Assembly: GCF_026410505.1 (NCBI RefSeq)
Contig: NZ_JAPMIU010000003.1
Coordinates: forward strand, 124,001-188,000
Length of the DNA: 64,000 nt
From: Frateuria hangzhouensis
GTDB taxonomy: Bacteria; Pseudomonadota; Gammaproteobacteria; Xanthomonadales; Rhodanobacteraceae
Reading direction: 5' to 3'
The translations under genes were made by a program, and so were the position numbers. The first letter of the stretch is position 1, and the number at the start of each line of letters is the position of its first letter. The notes beneath the pieces were generated by a model. It saw nothing but the letters and a program-made list of their open reading frames with translations. It did no database searches and was not told the origin of the DNA. This document shows positions 41,605-50,542 of the stretch, piece after piece.

Positions 41605-41967
41605 TCAATCCCCATCGAACGACAGCTCGAACGACGTGTAGAAGGGCGTCGGCCAATGGCCCGCCAGTCCGGTGTCGGCCAGCCGCTCGCGCACGCATTT
41701 GGCGAACGTCGTCTGGCCCTTCAGCCAGCTGCCTGCCGTCGAGCCATCGGGATTGAGCGACAGCACCACCGTGAAGCGGGACAGTTCGGCGGAGGGGTTG
41801 GCGCAGGCCTTGACCGCCTCGTCCAGTGCGTGGCGCTGCGCATCCAGAAGCTGCGACAGCTCGAGGCGGCCCAGGTTGGCCTCGTTGCGGTCCGCCAGCG
41901 CCTTGGCCTGGGCAAAATCCAGCTGCGGCGCCGCCAGCAATGCTGCAAAAACAAATCCGGCAAGCAT
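41605..41967 (-). CDS. Small exported protein, unknown function
   Basis: 120 residues with a short hydrophobic leader (MLAGFVFAALLAAPQLDFAQ). The mature part has two cysteines (VKACANPSAE, FAKCVRERL) and a C-terminal pattern FTVVLSLNPDGSTAGSWLKG .. FYTSFELSF that recalls the TolA/TonB C-terminal fold; this likeness is weak and not a family call. AGGAGG lies 6 bases before the ATG at 41967, which makes it a likely real gene. Confidence 0.72.
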   Translation of the reverse strand: MLAGFVFAALLAAPQLDFAQAKALADRNEANLGRLELSQLLDAQRHALDEAVKACANPSAELSRFTVVLSLNPDGSTAGSWLKGQTTFAKCVRERLADTGLAGHWPTPFYTSFELSFDGD

Positions 41968-42071
41968 CCTCGTCCTCCTGATTCAGTAGCGTGTGGATGT
42001 CCGGCATCACACCACAGCTGGCCCGCGTCGTGGGGCAGGGCCGGTTCCGCCGGCGGATCGAGCGCGCTGCC

Positions 42072-43382
42072 TCAGTACGGGTACGGCAGCGTGACCAGGC
42101 GGCGGGTGTCGCGGTAGGCCCTGGTCAACAGACGCCGGTCCGCGGCATCGCCCAGGCTGAACTCGCGCAGCGCGCGCCCGTCGTCGTGCCGCAGGTCGCG
42201 TGGAATGCCGAGGTCGACGATCCGAGCATGGCCATCGACGAAGGTCAGCACTTCGGCCCGCGCTTCGTCACTGTTGACGTCGACCGCGATCACGCGGCCG
42301 CCATGCAGGCGCCGGATCTTTTCGACCAGGGTATGCGCAACCACGATCGTGCCGGCCTGGAAATGCCGCAGCACCCGCGCCACTTCCGCATCGGTGGCCT
42401 GCGGATACCGGCCCTCCATCGCGCGGAAGTAGCCGCGGTACTGGGTAACCCCGGTCGGCGCGAGCACCGCGTCCAGCGGCGCCGAGCGCGCCCGGGTGCC
42501 GACCGGTCGCGTCCAGTAGCCGCGCATCGCTGCATTGAGCTGTTCGATCGACAGGCCGGTGCCGGCCACCTGCGGGCCGATGCCGCCGTGCACGAACAGC
42601 ACCGGCCCGAGCTTCAACGCCACCGGCTGCTGGCGCAGCCAGTGGCCGATCACGGTGTCCTGCGCGAACGCCCGTGCATAGCCGCCCATGCGGTTGAGCG
42701 CGTAGATGTGTTCGGCGTGCGCGCGTGACGGATTGGTGCGCAGCATGTACTGCTCGTGATTGCCCAGCACCACGTGCACCGCGCCGCCGGCCCGCTGCGC
42801 TTGCGCCGCGAGATCATGCAGGCGCCAGAGCACGCCGAACACGTTGCGGCCGCGATCGACCGAATCGCCCAGCACTACCAGCTGCCCGGCGCCATAAACC
42901 CAGTCGCCGGCCGCACCGACCACGCCGAGCCGCACCAGCGCCCGCTCGAGGAACGCCAGGTTGCCCTCCAGGTCACTCAGCACCACCAGCCGTGCGGGCA
43001 TCGGGCCGATCGCCGCGGGCACCGCCGGGTCCGCCAGCTCGAAGTCGTGGCGGCGGCCGGCACACTCGATCCGCAATACCGGCGCCGTACCGCGGGCGCG
43101 GTGGACGCGGTCCTCGCAGAACCACGTGGCCGACCACGCGCCATCGCCATCCCGGCGCACGATTGGCCCATCGAGAAAGCCGGGTAGCACCACCCCGTCG
43201 CGATCGCCCACGAACACGGGGAACGCCGCATCGCCCACCAGCAACGGCACGCGCAGGCGGGTCGGCGCGCCGCGCGCGGTGGTTTCCACCGTGGCGCACG
43301 ACACCAGCGCCAGCGCGGCCAGGCCCACGACGAGCGCCAACGCGGCGAGAACGAACAGCGATCGTTTGACAATCCTTGCCAT
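42072..43382 (-). CDS. Calcineurin-like metallophosphoesterase, probable lipoprotein
   Basis: 436 residues. A membrane-spanning leader ends LALVSC, a possible lipobox (Cys29). The phosphatase motifs are in order: VVLSDLEGN (metal Asp, with Glu in place of the usual His), VVLGDSVDRG, VVLGNHEQYM, IVVAHTLV and FVHGG. The order and spacing resemble Shewanella-like PPP-type phosphatases. Probably a periplasmic phosphoprotein or phospho-ester phosphatase. Divergent from nothing nearby; the aspartic protease gene lies upstream on the same strand. Confidence 0.87.
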   Translation of the reverse strand: MARIVKRSLFVLAALALVVGLAALALVSCATVETTARGAPTRLRVPLLVGDAAFPVFVGDRDGVVLPGFLDGPIVRRDGDGAWSATWFCEDRVHRARGTAPVLRIECAGRRHDFELADPAVPAAIGPMPARLVVLSDLEGNLAFLERALVRLGVVGAAGDWVYGAGQLVVLGDSVDRGRNVFGVLWRLHDLAAQAQRAGGAVHVVLGNHEQYMLRTNPSRAHAEHIYALNRMGGYARAFAQDTVIGHWLRQQPVALKLGPVLFVHGGIGPQVAGTGLSIEQLNAAMRGYWTRPVGTRARSAPLDAVLAPTGVTQYRGYFRAMEGRYPQATDAEVARVLRHFQAGTIVVAHTLVEKIRRLHGGRVIAVDVNSDEARAEVLTFVDGHARIVDLGIPRDLRHDDGRALREFSLGDAADRRLLTRAYRDTRRLVTLPYPY

Positions 43383-43472
43383 GGGAAACGCTCCTTGCTG
43401 ACCACCGGCGTGGTCCCCGCGCCTGAGGCTACTGCCTCAGCAAGCCCGGAAGCAGTGCCAGTGGTCGTGGGG

Positions 43473-43500
43473 TCGGCCACCGGTACCTCCCGGTGGCCGA
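43473..43500. terminator. Strong hairpin between the protease and phosphatase genes
   Basis: TCGGCCACCGG (43473-43483) pairs with CCGGTGGCCGA (43490-43500) over an 6-base loop, directly after the protease stop. No T-run follows on either strand, so it may be a pause or mRNA-stability element rather than an intrinsic terminator. Confidence 0.45.
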
Positions 43501-43505
43501 TCGGG

Positions 43506-44420
43506 CTACTTCGACAGTTCGGCCCACGCGCGCCCGTCGGCAAGGTCGATCGTCAGGACGAGCTTGCGTATCGTGCCGATGCCCAGTTGGCCGTCGTAGA
43601 TCATCGGCCGCAGCTGGACGCTGGCCGCGACCTTGCCGAGCCCGATCAGATCGATATCCAGCGACTCCTGCTTGTCTTTCGGCAGCTTGATGCCGAGCTG
43701 GCCGGCCGCGTGCGGCGAAAGGAACGTCGGCCCGTTGTTGCCCGAGTCGACCTGCAGCCACAACGTGCCGGTCTGCGCGCGCGCCTGCAACAGCACATTC
43801 ATGCTGCCGCTCGCCTCGGTCACGACCCGGGCCGTGACAGGCTGCATCGAGCGCGTGCGGGCACGCGCACTCGCGGGTGTCTCCACGACGATGCGGTCGT
43901 GCGCGTAATCGAGCGTGACGATCCGCCCCTTGAACGACGACAGCCCGACCAGGCCGCCGATCGTCGGCGGCATGGGCACGTCACGCCCGGCCTTGCGCGC
44001 GTGTTCCACCTGCTTCCTGATCAGGCCCATCAGATCGAACACGCCGACCTCGTCGGTCGTCTCGTAGGCGCCGATCCGCAGCGCCACCGGGCCGCAGCGC
44101 TTCTCGGTGATCTTCTCGCCATCCGCACGAAAGCCGGTCACCTGGCCGAACGGCGTGCACCCCAGCGTATCGGCCGCCTCGGGAGTCACCACGGTGAGGC
44201 CGCCGCCGGTATCGAACAGGAACGGAACCGTCTTTCCGCCCATCGTCACGGCCACCGTTTTCAGCGGCGTATCCGCGTAGGGTTCCAGCGGCAGCACGAT
44301 GGACTGGGACGAGCCGGTAGCGCCGGGGGCAGCTTGCGCGTGGGTCTGCGGCGCCAAGCCGAGCGCGGCGGCCGAGAAGAACAGAACAATGGCCCGGTAG
44401 GCCGTATCACGCTTGGTCAT
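43506..44420 (-). CDS. Exported retropepsin-like aspartic protease with two lobes
   Basis: 304 residues with a signal peptide (VLFFSAAALGLAPQTHAQA). Two aspartic-protease half sites occur in one chain: VPFLFDTGGGLTVV near residue 65 and LWLQVDSGNNGPTFL near residue 222, each with the D-T/S-G triad. Flap-like Gly-rich turns follow each (GGLVGLSSF). It would act in the periplasm; the substrate is unknown. AGGAAAG lies before the ATG at 44420. A longer frame upstream contains no signal peptide. Confidence 0.83.
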   Translation of the reverse strand: MTKRDTAYRAIVLFFSAAALGLAPQTHAQAAPGATGSSQSIVLPLEPYADTPLKTVAVTMGGKTVPFLFDTGGGLTVVTPEAADTLGCTPFGQVTGFRADGEKITEKRCGPVALRIGAYETTDEVGVFDLMGLIRKQVEHARKAGRDVPMPPTIGGLVGLSSFKGRIVTLDYAHDRIVVETPASARARTRSMQPVTARVVTEASGSMNVLLQARAQTGTLWLQVDSGNNGPTFLSPHAAGQLGIKLPKDKQESLDIDLIGLGKVAASVQLRPMIYDGQLGIGTIRKLVLTIDLADGRAWAELSK

Positions 44421-44540
44421 TCGCTTTCCTGGTTCCTCAGTGGAACGCGGAATGTTATCGCGATAACGCATTCGTCCCGGCGCGGGGTCGAGGCGGGGAA
44501 AGCGCACTCGACCTGCGGGCGCTGCCGCACCTGCAGTTGG

Positions 44541-44780
44541 TCAGCGCGTGCGCCGATCGCTTTCCTCGCCACCAGGGCCATATGCGGATGGCCAGACGAT
44601 GGCCTGCGCAACGATAACCTGCTCGCCGTCGAAGGTTGCCGCGGGCGAGCCATGAAGCCGGTAACCCAGCGCCAACGCTTCGCTCACCCTGTGACAGAAC
44701 CGCGCGTCATCCGGACCGGTGAGGATGCGATAAACCGGCAGCCCTTCCGGCGGATGTGCCGGGATTTCTCGTGACGGCAT
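44541..44780 (-). CDS. DUF1737 small protein
   Basis: 79 residues. The DUF1737 core is easily seen: YRILTGPDDARFCHRVSEAL, followed by GYRLHGSPAATFDGEQVIVA. Function unknown. The start at 44780 (MPSREIPAHPP) has AAGG about 9 bases upstream; an ATG at 44828 is also in frame. Confidence 0.82.
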   Translation of the reverse strand: MPSREIPAHPPEGLPVYRILTGPDDARFCHRVSEALALGYRLHGSPAATFDGEQVIVAQAIVWPSAYGPGGEESDRRTR

Positions 44781-44882
44781 GACGTTGACCTTGGCAGCGT
44801 GCAGTGGATTTTCGGGCAATCGACGCATGAATCAGGCCGATCCGTTCGCGGTGGGCGGTGGAACGTCCGGCCGGATCACCGC

Positions 44883-45587
44883 TCAGACATTGGCCGAGGC
44901 CATATCGGTGCGCCCGGGCTCCACCGGCCGCGGCGCACCGATGCCCTTGATGAGCAGCCACAGGCCGAGCGCGATTTCAAACGCGAGCATCGGCAGCCAC
45001 ATAAGCGATGCGAACCGGGCAGAAACGAGGCCCGCAAGCTGCGCCGGGAGGCCAGCGACGAGAAGGACGGAGGCAACCACCCCCAGCCAGGCGAGCACGG
45101 CTGGAATCATGCGCCCGCGTAGGAAGAGATAGGCAAAGAGCGCGCTGCCTACCGCGAAGAACAGCGCGGGTATGGCGCTGTCATCCCGAAGCAGATACCC
45201 GGCCAACGCTTGCGCGGCGCCTGCTGCCGGCCGCTCGGGGCCGCTGGCGGTCGCGACCCACAGAAGAGCCAGGTTCGCTGACACGGAAACGCCACACAAC
45301 GCGCCTTCGGTCAGGCGACAGGCCATGGCGAGCATCGCCACATCAGGATCCTGCTCGCGCGTGATGGCATGGAGCGTTACCGCCAGTATCAACGCCGCGA
45401 AGGCTTGAACAAGCGCAAGCAGGATCACCAGGTGCATGCCGCCGGCATGCGCCGAGATCGCCGCCAGCCTCATCGCCGTGCTCCCGGTGCCGGCAACGCG
45501 TTCAAAGATGACCATGCTGGCCATCGTCGCCGCGATGTAGGCCAGAAAGGTAAAGCCGGCGATTCTCGCAGTCGTTGCTCGGGTCAT
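44883..45587 (-). CDS. DUF4386 membrane protein
   Basis: 234 residues with six or seven hydrophobic segments. The N-terminus ARIAGFTFLAYIAATMASMV, the Arg/Glu-containing loop (MLAMACRLTEGALCGVSVSA) and YLFLRGRMIPAVLAWLGVVA match the DUF4386 pattern. Function is unknown. It stands alone; the 103-base gap to DUF1737 shows no terminator. Confidence 0.85.
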   Translation of the reverse strand: MTRATTARIAGFTFLAYIAATMASMVIFERVAGTGSTAMRLAAISAHAGGMHLVILLALVQAFAALILAVTLHAITREQDPDVAMLAMACRLTEGALCGVSVSANLALLWVATASGPERPAAGAAQALAGYLLRDDSAIPALFFAVGSALFAYLFLRGRMIPAVLAWLGVVASVLLVAGLPAQLAGLVSARFASLMWLPMLAFEIALGLWLLIKGIGAPRPVEPGRTDMASANV

Positions 45588-45749
45588 TCCGGACTCCCTT
45601 CCAGTTGGGTCAAACGTTGCGGCCAGGCGGCAGCGACACCGTCCGCCTTGACCTTGGTGTCAGGCAGCATACCTCCAGCTGCTTGGGTTCAGCCGAAGGT
45701 AGCCGCGCAGGAGGATGGACGGTCGGCCGCCTTGGCTTGTCGGGCTGAT

Positions 45750-46142
45750 CTACCCCACAAAGTGATCATCCGCGTGACGATCACGCTCATATCGTCGTTC
45801 GAGCGGAAACGGCGGCAACCAGGCTTCGCGACGAATGGTCCAGCTTTCGTAGGTGGGTATCAGTTGGTTCGGGGCATCCAGCGATCCCAGATGCACCTCG
45901 ATCTCGTCTGCGCTACGCGCAAAAACGGAGGAGCCGCAGCGGGGACAGAAGAACCGACCGGCGTAATCGCGCGTCTCCCCTTCGATCGTTACCGCGTCCT
46001 GGTGGAACACTGCCGCGGCGTAAAAGAGCGCGCCGTGGTGCTTGCGGCAATCCAGGCAATGGCAGAGACCGACCCGGAAAGGTGGCCCCGAAGCCACGAT
46101 CCGCACCTCACCGCACATGCAGCCGCCGGTCAATTGATCCAT
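45750..46142 (-). CDS. GFA/CENP-V-family zinc protein (first copy)
   Basis: 130 residues. The three Cys motifs of the glutathione-dependent formaldehyde-activating fold are complete: GGCMCGEVRI, LCHCLDCRKHHG and RFFCPRCGSSVFARS. This fold binds zinc; whether this protein acts on formaldehyde-glutathione is not shown. A second, more distant copy is encoded at 46839-47270 on the same strand. The 162-base gap to the DUF4386 gene contains only A/T-richer sequence with no gene. Confidence 0.9.
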   Translation of the reverse strand: MDQLTGGCMCGEVRIVASGPPFRVGLCHCLDCRKHHGALFYAAAVFHQDAVTIEGETRDYAGRFFCPRCGSSVFARSADEIEVHLGSLDAPNQLIPTYESWTIRREAWLPPFPLERRYERDRHADDHFVG

Positions 46143-46153
46143 GCGAGGTCCTC

Positions 46154-46771
46154 TCAGGCAGAAGGGTCCGGGTCTGGCGCAGTCTCCTGCACGGCGCCGG
46201 CGTGGCCGTGCTGCGAAGCCGCGGGACCCGGGCGAGGCGTTGGCGACACCTTCGTCGTACTGCAATGGACGCCGGAAAAGCCGATGCCCCAGGCCCAGTT
46301 CGCCGCGGTGCATCGGATCAGTGATGGCCCGGAGCCGGAAACCGCGACCTCCAGCCGGATGAGGATCTCTTCATCGCGGCATTGCCAATTGAATGCAGTG
46401 GGGGTCGTGATCAACCTGCGGCCGCCAACCTCGAGGCTGTCAATGGACACGTAACCCGAGCCCATGCATGCGCCTGCATCCGACGGATAGACCCTGAGTT
46501 TCGCAACTACGGTAGTCGATTCGAGCGGGCAGGTCAGCTCGTGGGTACCGTGGGGTACCTTGGAAAACCCATCCTCGCGCGGTACGGCCCCCTTGTCTTC
46601 GGAGCTCAGCTCAACCACAGGGGCTATGACAAAGGTGCCCCGAGTTCCGTCACACCGGGTCGCGGCTCCCACGATGCCCCAGTCCGCGCGTGCGCAGAAC
46701 GACAGCAGTAAAAAAGCGATGCCGCTCAGGATGCGTGGAAATGGCATGAGACGTGGGACGTGCTTGCTCAT
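46154..46771 (-). CDS. Exported protein of unknown function
   Basis: 205 residues from the ATG at 46771. The signal peptide (ILSGIAFLLLSFCARADW) is followed by a Cys-containing beta-rich domain (GIVGAATRCDGTRGTFVIAP, HELTCPLESTTVVAKLRVYP, FNWQCRDEEILIRLEVAVSG) and a Pro-rich C-terminus that runs into the leader of the GFA gene, 11 bases on. Start alternatives at 46747 and 46810. No ribosome-binding site is convincing, so the call rests on the leader and Cys pattern. Confidence 0.6.
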   Translation of the reverse strand: MSKHVPRLMPFPRILSGIAFLLLSFCARADWGIVGAATRCDGTRGTFVIAPVVELSSEDKGAVPREDGFSKVPHGTHELTCPLESTTVVAKLRVYPSDAGACMGSGYVSIDSLEVGGRRLITTPTAFNWQCRDEEILIRLEVAVSGSGPSLIRCTAANWAWGIGFSGVHCSTTKVSPTPRPGPAASQHGHAGAVQETAPDPDPSA

Positions 46772-46838
46772 GCGGCCCGGCAGCCAGACGCTGCGCTCAA
46801 GATGCGGCAAGCCCGACCGCCTGGGAGGGCCCCGTCAG

Positions 46839-47270
46839 TCACTTGTAGTCATTGACGAGGGCTCCGTCAGAGGAGGCCTGGTACTGCGGGAGGCTGTCCG
46901 TGATCTCGTAGAAGTCGCATTTCTCGCCTACGAAGATGTGCCCGATGGTGCGGAGTCCTGTTGGTCCATCCAGCGATCCCGCAATGATCCCCGTGGCATC
47001 CAGATCAAAAGGCTCCCAGAACAGACTGGATCCACACACGCGGCAGAAGCCGCGCTGGGCGATCTCCGACGTTTTGTACCAGGCCAGGCCACTGTCGCAA
47101 GTGATTGTGATGTTGACCTTTCGCGCCTTGGAGTGGGGGCCAAAGTTGCCGTGCAGGCGCTGACACATGCTGCAGTGACAGTTGACCACGTCACGCAAAG
47201 GACCTTTGACCTCATAGCGAACTGCCCCGCAAAGGCAACCTCCCGTCGTGATGCTTTGATCTTCAGTCAT
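46839..47270 (-). CDS. GFA/CENP-V-family zinc protein (second copy)
   Basis: 143 residues with TGGCLCGAVRYEVKGPL, NCHCSMCQRLHGNFGPH and RGFCRVCGSSLFWEP as the zinc/GFA motifs, and the family ending (GTSLDGPTGL-like region GIIAGSLDGPTGLRTIGHIF). AAGG lies 8 bases before the ATG at 47270; an ATG at 47288 is in frame. It shares only the fold with the first copy and is not a recent duplicate. It adjoins the IS30 remnant. Confidence 0.9.
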   Translation of the reverse strand: MTEDQSITTGGCLCGAVRYEVKGPLRDVVNCHCSMCQRLHGNFGPHSKARKVNITITCDSGLAWYKTSEIAQRGFCRVCGSSLFWEPFDLDATGIIAGSLDGPTGLRTIGHIFVGEKCDFYEITDSLPQYQASSDGALVNDYK

Positions 47271-47349
47271 CTCGGAACCTTCCATCACCTAGCACCTGGG
47301 GTAAACCGCGCCGCGAAGCGGCGTCACCTTGGACGAACTGTTGGGCGCC

Positions 47350-48060
47350 GCAGGTCGACGAACCAGGTGCAACACCCGTGGCGCCCGAAAGAGAAGGGGT
47401 GAGCTGGCAGACTGGAGGGGATCACTCCGGCAAGAGACGATCCCTCATGTGCCACCAGCTCACCGAGCAGGAACGATACACGCGTGGGCGTTCTACGACG
47501 ACAAGGCTCGTCGCTGCGCATCATTGCCAGATCCTGGAGAGGCATTCGAGCACGATCAGCCGTGGGATGCACCGCAACGCCTGCCACGCCAACGATGATG
47601 CATATCGGCCAAGCAAGGCGCAGGAAGGGACCGGCGGCAGGCGACAGGCGCTCACGCAGCGTGCGCCAACACGACCAGGCCATCTACGAAGCGATCGAAG
47701 GCTTGCTGCAGGACAAACAGTGCAGCCCCGAACGGATCGCCAACTGGTTGAGGTTCACCGGTGCGGCCCGGATCAGCTACATGTGCGCGAGGATGCCAGG
47801 TACGGCGGTGTGCTCTGGCTCTCACTGCCGCAAGGAGGCAAACGTCGGAGCAAACGTACCTTCGGGCCGGAAAAGCGTGGGCGCCTGCAAGGCAACCGAT
47901 GATCGACACCCGGCCGGACGCGCGCCTACCGCACCGGTCCTGGCAGCACGGGAGCAACGAAAACTTTAACGGTCGCCTGCGCCAATACGTACCCAAGCGC
48001 CGCAGCTTGGCCCATCTACAGGAATCACTCGGGGGCGTTGCACCTTGAGTGTTAATTCAC
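47350..48060. mobile_element. Decayed IS30-family insertion sequence
   Basis: Terminal inverted repeats are still visible: AGGTGCAACACCC at 47365-47377 and GGGCGTTGCACCT at 48033-48045 (12 of 13 bases pair). The outer few bases are too diverged to place exact ends. The length of about 700 bases is well short of a normal IS30-type element (about 1.1-1.2 kb), in line with an internal deletion in the transposase. Confidence 0.75.
47447..48048 (+). pseudogene. IS30-family transposase remnant
   Basis: Pieces of one transposase are spread over three frames. In order they are: LTEQERYT (N-terminal helix-turn-helix), LRRQGSSLRIIARSW, STISRGMHRNACHANDDAYR, IYEAIEGLLQDKQCSPERIA, VREDARYGGVLWLSLPQGGK, and the C-terminal PHRSWQHGSNENFNGRLRQY. 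Several frameshifts separate them. The DDE core between MIDTRPDARLP and HRSWQHGSNEN is missing, so the protein cannot be active. Confidence 0.85.
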
Positions 48061-48289
48061 CCCCCAAATCGGGGCATATGCACCCGATGGTTGGCTGCGG
48101 CTGACCCGAGGTCAAGCCGCCGAATTTCCTTATGAGTCCAAGGTTGCGGCGCTGGTCGGTAGGTCCTCGGCTCATCCGCGGGTCCGGTGCATATTGCGCA
48201 AAACGAGGCGCTAAGTTTTATGCGCCTGTAAGTGCAGGAATAAACCGTATGGTGGGCGGAAGCGGTTTCTTGCCGCCGCCGGGGCTGGC

Positions 48290-50542
48290 TCAGAGCAGGC
48301 GCAGCAGCTCCTTCATCAGCGGCAGCCGCCGCACGCGGACGGCGCTGGCGCGGAAGACGGCGTTGGCCAGGGCGGGGGCGGCGGTGGGCATGGCCAGGAA
48401 GCTGGCGCCGGTGGGGGCGCGGTCGTTGGGAACGGTGATGACTTCGACGTCGTTGGGGAGCTGGGCCATGCTGGCCAAGGGGTAGTCCTGGAGGCTCTGT
48501 TGCCGGACTTGGCCGTTCTTGTAGGTAATCGCCGGATTCAACGCATTGGAGAGGGCGTCGAGGGTAGCGCCGGCGACCTGGCCCTGCAGGCCCAGTGGGT
48601 TGATCACGCGGCCGACGTCGACGGCGCAGACCACGCGCACGATCTCCAGCTTTTCGCCGTGCACGGCCGCCTCGATGGCGTGGGCGACGTAGGCGCCGTC
48701 GATGTGCCAGCAGGCCACGCCCATGCCGTTGACGTTGTGCAGCCAGTTTTTCCACTCGACGCGGTCGGTGACCAGCTTGAGCACGTTGAGCAGCCGGCCG
48801 ACGTCGAGCATGCGGCGGCCGCCGAGCGGAATCTGCCGTGCTTCGCCGAGCAACCGCAGCCGCGTGACCAGTGGGTCTTCGCGCAGGGTGTGGGCGATCT
48901 CGTCGATGAAGCTTTCCACCGCGAACGCATTGGTAACGTGCGGCTCGCCGCGGAAGGGCCCGCGTGGCATCGCCGAGGCCAGGCTGTACCAGTCGCTGCG
49001 ATAGTTGGGGACGAGCCCGGCGGGAAGCTGCTCGGCGCTGATCTCGGACGTCCACAGGCGGTCGGCGGCGGTGCCGCGGCCGCTGAGCGCCGAGGCGCTG
49101 GCCAGGCGCTGGTCCCACGCGATGACCTGGCGCTTGCGCCCGATGATCGCCTTGATCTTGTGCACCGTGCCGGAGCGGTAGTAGTCGTGGGCAAGGCCCT
49201 GCTCGCGCGTCCACATCAGGCGCACGGGCTTGTCGACGGCCTTGGCCAGCATCACCGCCTCGGCGACGTAGTCGTGGTCCAGCCGGCGACCGTAGCCGCC
49301 GCCCACCCGCGGCACTTCGATGGCGATCCGGTCGGCGGCCAGGCCGGTCAGGCGCTGCACCACCGCCCAGGCCTGCTGCGGCGCTTGGGTCGGCACCACC
49401 AGGCTGGCCTGGTCCTTGTCCAGGCGCACCAGGCAATTCATCGGCTCGGGCGTGGCATGGGCCAGCCAGGGCTGCACGTAGGTGGCTTCCACGCGGCGCG
49501 CAGCCTTGCGGCCGGCGGCGGCGAGGTCGCCTTCGTCGCGCACGCGCGTGGTCGGCGCGCTGTCGGTGTCGAGCAGGGCGATCGCCCTGGCTTCGAGCTT
49601 GGCGCTGTCCTCGTCGGCGCTGTGCGCGCCCGGCTTCCATTCGAGCTTGAGTTCGGCAAGGCCGCGCAGCGCCGCCCAGGTGTTCTCCGCGAGCACGGCC
49701 ACGGCCGGTGCAATCGCGGTCTGGCCGGGCGGCACGTCGGCCTCGGGGTTGATCGGCATCACCTTGACCACGCCCTTGATGGCCAGCGCGGGCGCGGTCT
49801 CGATGCTGGCCAGGCTGCCATCCGGCCAGGGGCACTGCGCCAGCACGGCGACCAGCGCATCCGCGTAATGGGTGTCGATGGCATAGCGGGTGCGGCCGGT
49901 GACGATGTGGCGTGCATCGACATCGCCGGCGGGATGGCCGATCAGCGTGTAGCGTTGCGGCGGCTTCAGCGGCAGCGGCGCGGCGGGCGGGTCGATCTTG
50001 CTGGCCGCCTCGACCAGGCTGCCATACGGAAAGCGGCGGCCGTCGGGCGTCACCACCACGCCGGACTCGCAGCGCAGCCGGTCGGCGGCAAAACCCAGGC
50101 GCCGCGCGGCGGCCTGGGTGATCAGCCAGCGCGCCAGCGCGCCGGCCTGGCGCAGGTCGGCCCACGCGGCGGGAATCGAATCGCCGGTGCCGCTGCGCTG
50201 GTGGCCGTAGATCCACACCGGCTTGCCGTCTTTGGCTTCCACGCCCAGGCCCAGCGGCATCACGGTGACACGGGTCCAGTCGGCGTCCAGCTCTTCGGCG
50301 ATGATGCGGGGCAGCGAGGTGGCGGTGCCGGTGCCGGTATCCGGGTCGCGCGCGCCGATCAGCACGTTGCCCTCGCGGTCGATGCGCACGTAGGCGCCGA
50401 GCTGGCCGAAATCATCGCCGAGCATGGCCGGCGGAATCGGCACCTCGGCATCGGCATGGCCGATACCCACCACCAGCGCACCGGCGGTGCCGGCCAGCAC
50501 CTGCAGGAAGCGCCGGCGCGACAGCTGCACGCGCCCGCTCAT
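48290..50542 (-). CDS. Xanthine-oxidase-family molybdopterin subunit (IorB-like), active-site Glu missing
   Basis: 750 residues. The Tat signal RRRFLQVLAGTAGALVVGI fits periplasmic export of a cofactor-loaded enzyme. The fold is that of isoquinoline 1-oxidoreductase beta subunits: DADWTRVTVMPLGLGVEAKD, VGGGYGRRLDHDYVAEAVML and NAFAVESFIDEIAHTLREDP. Near the C-terminus, where the family has GVGEP followed after about eight residues by ALANA, this protein reads GASFLAMP..ALANA, placing Phe715 where the catalytic Glu should be. The N-terminal MGQG motif reads TGTG. Either the protein has lost hydroxylase chemistry or it uses another base. The 241-base gap toward the IS remnant holds no gene. Confidence 0.85.
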   Translation of the reverse strand: MSGRVQLSRRRFLQVLAGTAGALVVGIGHADAEVPIPPAMLGDDFGQLGAYVRIDREGNVLIGARDPDTGTGTATSLPRIIAEELDADWTRVTVMPLGLGVEAKDGKPVWIYGHQRSGTGDSIPAAWADLRQAGALARWLITQAAARRLGFAADRLRCESGVVVTPDGRRFPYGSLVEAASKIDPPAAPLPLKPPQRYTLIGHPAGDVDARHIVTGRTRYAIDTHYADALVAVLAQCPWPDGSLASIETAPALAIKGVVKVMPINPEADVPPGQTAIAPAVAVLAENTWAALRGLAELKLEWKPGAHSADEDSAKLEARAIALLDTDSAPTTRVRDEGDLAAAGRKAARRVEATYVQPWLAHATPEPMNCLVRLDKDQASLVVPTQAPQQAWAVVQRLTGLAADRIAIEVPRVGGGYGRRLDHDYVAEAVMLAKAVDKPVRLMWTREQGLAHDYYRSGTVHKIKAIIGRKRQVIAWDQRLASASALSGRGTAADRLWTSEISAEQLPAGLVPNYRSDWYSLASAMPRGPFRGEPHVTNAFAVESFIDEIAHTLREDPLVTRLRLLGEARQIPLGGRRMLDVGRLLNVLKLVTDRVEWKNWLHNVNGMGVACWHIDGAYVAHAIEAAVHGEKLEIVRVVCAVDVGRVINPLGLQGQVAGATLDALSNALNPAITYKNGQVRQQSLQDYPLASMAQLPNDVEVITVPNDRAPTGASFLAMPTAAPALANAVFRASAVRVRRLPLMKELLRLL

